Source of the DNA: Isochrysis galbana
Taxonomy: Eukaryota > Haptophyta > Isochrysidales > Isochrysidaceae
Assembly (NCBI GenBank): GCA_018136815.1
Contig: CM030933.1
Span: 7,132,676 to 7,196,675, forward strand
Length of the DNA stretch: 64,000 nucleotides
Reading direction: 5' to 3'
Notes under the pieces: model-generated
Databases searched by the model: none
Seen by the model: only the letters and a program-made list of their open reading frames with translations
What the model was told of the DNA's origin: nothing
Made by a program: the position numbers and the translations under genes
Shown here: positions 59,859-64,000 of the stretch, piece after piece
Layout: the number at the start of each line of letters is the position of its first letter
Position numbering within the stretch: the stretch's first letter is position 1

Positions 59859-61106
59859 ATGGTGTGGGCCGCTTGCCGAGTCGCGCCTCTTCTGGGCGTA
59901 GCTGCGAGGATGCGCATGGGGCGCCGGCTCAGCGGCGCAGCGAGCGCGACGCCGTCCCCGCTCTGCACACTTCTCGATGAGGAGAGTGCTCTTGCGGACG
60001 CGGCCCGCCGCTTCGCGCATGAGTGTGTGGCCCCGCGAGTCCGGCAGATGGACCAAGCGGGAGCGATGGACCCAGAGGTGATCGAGGGGCTGTTCTCCGA
60101 CGGCCTGATGGGCATCGAGGTGCCGGAGGAATATGGTGGCTCTGCAGCTACCTTTACTGGGGCGTGCCTTGTCATCGAAGAGCTCGCCAAGGTTGATCCT
60201 GCCGTGAGTGTCATGGTCGACATCCACAACACAATCATCAACAACTGCTTCACGAATTGGGCATCAGCTGACCTGAAGGCTGAGTGGCTCCCGCGACTTG
60301 CGTCGGACACTTTGGGCTCATTTTGTCTATCGGAGGCAGGGTCTGGATCTGACGCATTTGCCCTGCGTACGATTGCTAAGAGAGATGGTTCTGATTTCTT
60401 GTTAACGGGAGAGAAGTGTTGGATATCCAACTCAGCAGAAGCAGGTGTCTTCCTTGTCATGGCCAATGCCGCACCAGAGAAAGGTTACAAAGGAATCACA
60501 TGCTTTGTTGTGCCTCGAAGTGCGCATGGTTTGTCCGTTGGCAAAAAGGAGGATAAGCTTGGGATAAGAGCATCTTCAACCTGTGCTGTTGTTCTAGACG
60601 AGGTGAGAATTCCGGAGTCAGCTGTGCTTGGCGAGGTTGGACAAGGGTACAAGTACGCAATCGAAATTCTAAACGAGGGGCGCATCGGCATTGGGGCTCA
60701 AATGGTTGGGCTTGCACAGGGTGCGCTGGACCTCACATTGCCGTATCTTCATGAAAGGAAGCAATTTGGTTCTCGCCTCATTGACTTTCAAGCAGTTTCG
60801 CATGAAGTGGCCCGTCTCAGCTCGGAACTTCATGCGGCGCGGCTGCTGGTCTATGATGCAGCCCGGCGCAAGGAGTCCGCTGCTCCGCTTGTGAAGGAAG
60901 CGGCCATGGCCAAGCTGATGGCTTCTGTCGTGGCGGAGAAGACGGCAAGTAAGTGCATCGAGCTCCTTGGGGGAGTTGGATTCACTAGGGAGTACGGAGT
61001 AGAGAAGCTATACCGAGACGCTAAGATCGGAAGCATATACGAGGGTACCTCCAACATTCAGTTGAATACCATCTCCAAGTTGATATCCGCCCAGTACACA
61101 AGGTAG
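59859..61106 (+). CDS. ACADSB: Short/branched-chain acyl-CoA dehydrogenase
   Basis: Single-exon, 415 residues. The first 30 residues (MVWAACRVAPLLGVAARMRM) are Arg/Ala-rich without acids, a typical mitochondrial presequence. Fold landmarks: GIEVPEEYGGSAATFTGACL, SFCLSEAGSGSDAF (FAD/acyl binding), LTGEKCWISNSAEAGVFLVM, KLGIRASSTCAVVLDEVRIP, ERKQFGSRLIDFQAVSHEVA, ELLGGVGFTREYGVEKLYRD, and IYEGTSNIQLNTI with the catalytic Glu. The DAKIGSIYEGTSNIQLNTI ending matches the ACADSB branch rather than isovaleryl-CoA dehydrogenase, where the base lies elsewhere. It oxidises 2-methylbutyryl-CoA-type substrates in isoleucine breakdown and passes electrons to ETF. Stop TAG. Confidence 0.92.
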   Translation: MVWAACRVAPLLGVAARMRMGRRLSGAASATPSPLCTLLDEESALADAARRFAHECVAPRVRQMDQAGAMDPEVIEGLFSDGLMGIEVPEEYGGSAATFTGACLVIEELAKVDPAVSVMVDIHNTIINNCFTNWASADLKAEWLPRLASDTLGSFCLSEAGSGSDAFALRTIAKRDGSDFLLTGEKCWISNSAEAGVFLVMANAAPEKGYKGITCFVVPRSAHGLSVGKKEDKLGIRASSTCAVVLDEVRIPESAVLGEVGQGYKYAIEILNEGRIGIGAQMVGLAQGALDLTLPYLHERKQFGSRLIDFQAVSHEVARLSSELHAARLLVYDAARRKESAAPLVKEAAMAKLMASVVAEKTASKCIELLGGVGFTREYGVEKLYRDAKIGSIYEGTSNIQLNTISKLISAQYTR

Positions 61107-61569
61107 GAGTAAGGACAGTGGCACGAAGGTTGACTGGGACAAAATGGACATGGAATTACTATGAATAGAAAAGAGGCAAAGGGGCGCAGGACGGTGCTCA
61201 CGCTATGTGACATGTGAATGTATTTGATACTGCTACGGACAACGGGGAATGTACTCCCTTGTGAAATGATATCCTACACATGAGAAGCGTATATCGTGTG
61301 AAGCATTGCACCCGCGCAAGAGCAAGAGCAAGATTTAGGATTTAGAGCGAGATGTGTGAGAATACACTATACAGGCGGCAGGTGGGGATGGGAACAAAGA
61401 CAAACAAAAGCAGCCAAAATCAAATCCCGGGGGGGGGGGTGCCTCACGATTATGATTATGATCGCTTTCTTATGGCAAAGACTGTATGTCTGACCTCTAT
61501 TTGATATGCTCCACCAAGGTGCCCTCACCAAGGATTGATTGCAAGGCAACCGCCCGACTTCTTACTTAG
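61107..61569. other. 3' flank, no gene seen
   Basis: Contains a G run of ten at 61,430-61,439 and (GATTAT)n at 61,448. Nothing else. Confidence 0.4.
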
Positions 61570-61925
61570 CTATGCACGATGCACGCCGCTTCGATTCAGC
61601 TCGCCTCGCACAGCATGGACGGCTCTATCACCCTCGGTACTCCATCCACGCATCCACGGCGGCTCCTCTTGAGGTAAACGGCAGTCCAAGCTCCGACGCC
61701 GACGCCCCGCCGATCTTTCGCGTCTCGACGTCACCGATAGCGGTGGTCCCTGCGTCCTTGCCAGCGTGAATTGTGCACAGGCTTGTCCGACCTCCGCTAA
61801 CCCAATCACGGCTGACTTCTTCCGAGGTCCGAGGGCCGGAGGCCACCAAAAACGACAATCAGCAATCAGCTAATTGCAGAGCCTCTCTTCAACACGGCCG
61901 ACGAGTTTGCCGCCAAAGCCAAAGC
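61570..61925 (+). mobile_element. Gypsy pol fragment, protease-distal region
   Basis: Reads APLEVNGSPSSDADAPPIFR and VSTSPIAVVPAS, nearly matching APLEVNGSPSPDAPPIFR and VSTSPIAVVPVS of the full element (45,190-45,275). It then follows the same order through a TNPITADFF-like part and EPLFNTADEFAAK in another frame. Frame changes show that it is dead. Opposite orientation to the full element. Confidence 0.8.
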
Positions 61926-61939
61926 GGAGGAAAGGGGAA

Positions 61940-62110
61940 AGCGGGGAGGACAGGGACAGGGAGGAGCGGGGAGGACACGGAGGAGCGGAGGAGCGGGGAG
62001 GACACGTAGGAGCGGGGAGGACACGGAGGAGCGGGGAGGACACGGAGGAGCGGAGGGGCGGGGAGGGCAGGGTGGAGCGGGGAGGACAGGGAGGAGCGGG
62101 GGGCAGGGAG
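61940..62110. repeat. GGAGCGGGGAGGACACGGA minisatellite
   Basis: About eight imperfect copies of a 15-20-bp purine-rich unit built on GGAGCGGGGAGGACACGGA, starting where the pol fragment ends. Confidence 0.85.
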
Positions 62111-62502
62111 ATTCCTTCTTCCGGTACCGGATGAAAGCAAGCCGCCTACTACACGCTCACACTTCGGGCCATTGGCCATTGGACCCAGCCCGCACGCAAA
62201 TGGTTTATGGGGACGAGTGGGAGATGGGAGGTCCCACGCGCAAATCATAGTCGACGTCTTCCCGGCGCCCTCCCCCGATCGGGGGGCGCTGGCAGACTCC
62301 AGAAAATCTCTTAGCCAACTGAGGATTCTCAACGGACAAACTGGGGATTCGCAACTCCCCTCGTTCGTAGTCCTTTTATTATACTACTAATAGGTACTTG
62401 TGCCCCTTCTGTGCGAGTCGCAACTTCCAACTTTTGGGCGGCGCCTCGCGGCGCGTCCCAACTCCTAATCTAGGAATTGCTTTGAGCTCTCGGAGAGAGA
62501 TG
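62111..62502. other. Intergenic region, no gene seen
   Basis: The probable 5' flank of the following gene. No repeat or site is recognised. Confidence 0.35.
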
Positions 62503-63081
62503 CTTGCGCGCATGCTCCCCAGCAGCGGGAGGGTGCCGCCGATTCGTTGGCCTGAGCACGTGTGCCTGGTGGGCAACGGGCCGCTCAGCTCGAAGGACCG
62601 GGAACTCATCGCCGCGTGTCCTTTCATAGTTCGCTTTAATGACATGAAGAATCGGGAGCAGGGGGAGCGCACAGATCTACTCATTCTGCGGAAGAACTCA
62701 GAAGTGATGAGTCTCTTCGGCTTTGGCAACAACTACCATGGCGAGAGGTGGTGCGGTAAGTTGCCAGTTGCCGTGATTCGCAGACCCACAATAAACATCC
62801 TGCCTCGCTGCAACGTCGTCGGCCAGGTTCGAATGCCCAACCACCTCTTTGGCATGCCGGTCTTCGCCAATGGGAGCGTCTGGGGAGCAACATCCGGAGC
62901 AATAGTTCTGCAGGATCTAGAGCTTAATTCGAACCGGACGCGGACGGTAGAGACGTTCGGAATGAATTTTGCGCGGCCATCCAACCACTCCAGACACGTG
63001 AAGGGAGAGGATGCTGTGCTGAGGCAACATCTACGCAAGACAATCGTTCATCCGACTGCACGCAACACATACCTGCCATGA
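62503..63081 (+). CDS. Sialyltransferase-like (GT29-type) protein
   Basis: 192 residues from MLARMLPSSG. The L-motif-like segment is HVCLVGNGPLSSKDRELIAA, then FIVRFNDMKN. A donor-side S-motif-like GSVWGATSGAIVLQDLE is followed by VETFGMNFARPSNHSRHVKG and EDAVLRQHL, fitting the family's VS motif (His, then Glu four or so residues on). The length is shorter than animal enzymes and no N-terminal membrane anchor is visible here. The frame is open upstream to 62,398 without an ATG, so a first exon with the anchor may be missing. If active it would add sialic acid or a related nonulosonic acid in the Golgi. Sequence alone does not fix the sugar. Confidence 0.55.
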   Translation, partial: LARMLPSSGRVPPIRWPEHVCLVGNGPLSSKDRELIAACPFIVRFNDMKNREQGERTDLLILRKNSEVMSLFGFGNNYHGERWCGKLPVAVIRRPTINILPRCNVVGQVRMPNHLFGMPVFANGSVWGATSGAIVLQDLELNSNRTRTVETFGMNFARPSNHSRHVKGEDAVLRQHLRKTIVHPTARNTYLP

Positions 63082-64000
63082 TTGGCTGGCATGAATTGAC
63101 TTACTGAACATGTCACACGCAGCCTCAATTTCCTCCCAGAGAAATCGTCTGCATGTATCGGATGACCTCTATCCCTGATCTTGAACGATTTTATTGGGTC
63201 AGACAATCTCAGAGCTCAAATGAAAGTAGCATCGCTCCTCAATTTCAGCTACTGCTTAGGCTTTTGCCCCATCTCCTCTACCTTGTTTAGCCTTTCGCTC
63301 CATCTCCTCTCTAGAAGCGGAAGAATGGAGGAAGGACGCGTCCATCAGACAAGAGTTGCGCGGCCAATTTTTCATCCAGGGGCGGCTGCTCGTGCTCGCG
63401 GCCCGCTTCTATCGAAGTGCATCTGCGTGATATGTCATTGGGGGCTCCTTCGCAGTTCTTAGTCGAGCAACACGCCACTTGCCGTGTTGCGGTGCCAATG
63501 CCAATGTCCCGTCAAGACTCTGGATCAACCACAGGTCGCGACAAATCCTCGACCTCCCTGTGAAGTGGGGCGACGTCGATAATGAATGGTTAGAGACAGG
63601 GAAACGAGGGGAGATGAGGACCTCATAAGAGTAGCTGGTAGGGTGAGGGGTTCTCATCGCCGCGCGCCCTGCTGTTGTGAGAACTGCTTTCAGGATAGTG
63701 AGACAGGGAAAGGGTTTGCCGCGTGAACCGAGAATTGAGGTGGGACTGCATGACGTCCGTTTGTCTATGAGAACGTCCAGTTGCACATCAACCGAACGAA
63801 CGGTGTGCCGTGCGGACCATGCACCACATGCACTATGCAGCCTGTCCGCTCGCGGCTGTGCGCTTTGCGCCCTTAGCTTAGTTTTTAGTGCCTGTTGCCT
63901 CTGAAAATAACTTCTTAAGATTCTATCCTGGCGCATGGCCCTGGGGGTATCTACAATGGAGTCACGCCCGCTCCCTATCTCTCTCCCCTCATCACGCAAC
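63082..64000. other. Right end of window, no gene supported
   Basis: Open frames here (for example minus strand 63,999-63,409) have no recognisable domain and arise from base composition. Confidence 0.35.

Noticed and set aside
63409-63999. A minus-strand gene at the window end
   Set aside because: No domain, no splice logic and no compositional support.

Overview
The window looks like nuclear DNA of a GC-rich flagellated alga. A haptophyte is the best guess, at moderate confidence. The evidence is spliced genes with GT-AG introns, the ciliary transition-zone protein MKS1, a tail-anchored UBC6-type ubiquitin enzyme, a two-domain fluoride exporter, a sialyltransferase-like protein, and many mobile-element remnants. 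There are no bacterial operons, tRNA genes, rRNA genes or CRISPR arrays. A run of 100 N at 40,899-40,998 marks an assembly gap.

Host genes from left to right: FEX-like fluoride exporter (373-1533, +); IQ/WW protein (2947-5115, +); ankyrin/LRR gene (5905-7833, +); LRR protein with a duplicated N-terminal module (8610-9782, -); a three-exon coiled-coil protein of about 1620 residues (13,922-19,080, -); CRAL-TRIO protein (22,791-24,209, +); an RRM domain fused to RsmH (24,831-26,582, +); UBC6-type E2 (30,388-31,467, +); phytanoyl-CoA dioxygenase (33,243-34,353, -); a hypothetical gene (34,396-35,047, -); MKS1 (35,577-38,018, +); a BUD23-like methyltransferase that runs into the gap (39,868-40,898, +); an O-fucosyltransferase-like gene (53,818-55,192, +); a short-branched-chain acyl-CoA dehydrogenase (59,859-61,106, +); and a sialyltransferase-like gene (62,503-63,081, +).

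The most notable object is a 12.3-kb Ty3/gypsy-type retrotransposon on the minus strand (about 40,999-53,330). Gag, a zinc-binding ORF and Pol lie in one reading frame, divided only by two TAG codons. The Pol part carries, upstream of protease, reverse transcriptase, RNase H, integrase and a chromodomain, a domain with the motifs of small phage-type cytosine-C5 DNA methyltransferases (46,606-47,193). Fragments of related elements lie at 12,271-12,630, 30,105-30,180 and 61,570-61,925.

A second mobile element is a structurally complete hAT transposon (56,878-58,871) with near-perfect terminal inverted repeats and an 8-bp target duplication. Its transposase has lost the catalytic core but keeps the BED finger and dimerisation domain. 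The repeat it landed in has an unoccupied relative near 11,735-12,217. A second hAT C-terminal fragment lies at 20,318-20,722.

Other repeated structure: a seven-copy 210/211-bp tandem array (27,922-29,280); a dispersed 0.85-kb repeat (1623-2455 and 55,970-56,800); four copies of a hairpin-plus-start-codon module (5884, 10,637, 31,967, 38,478); five copies of a 19-bp motif; and an inverted duplication of hAT coding sequence (19,624/20,563).
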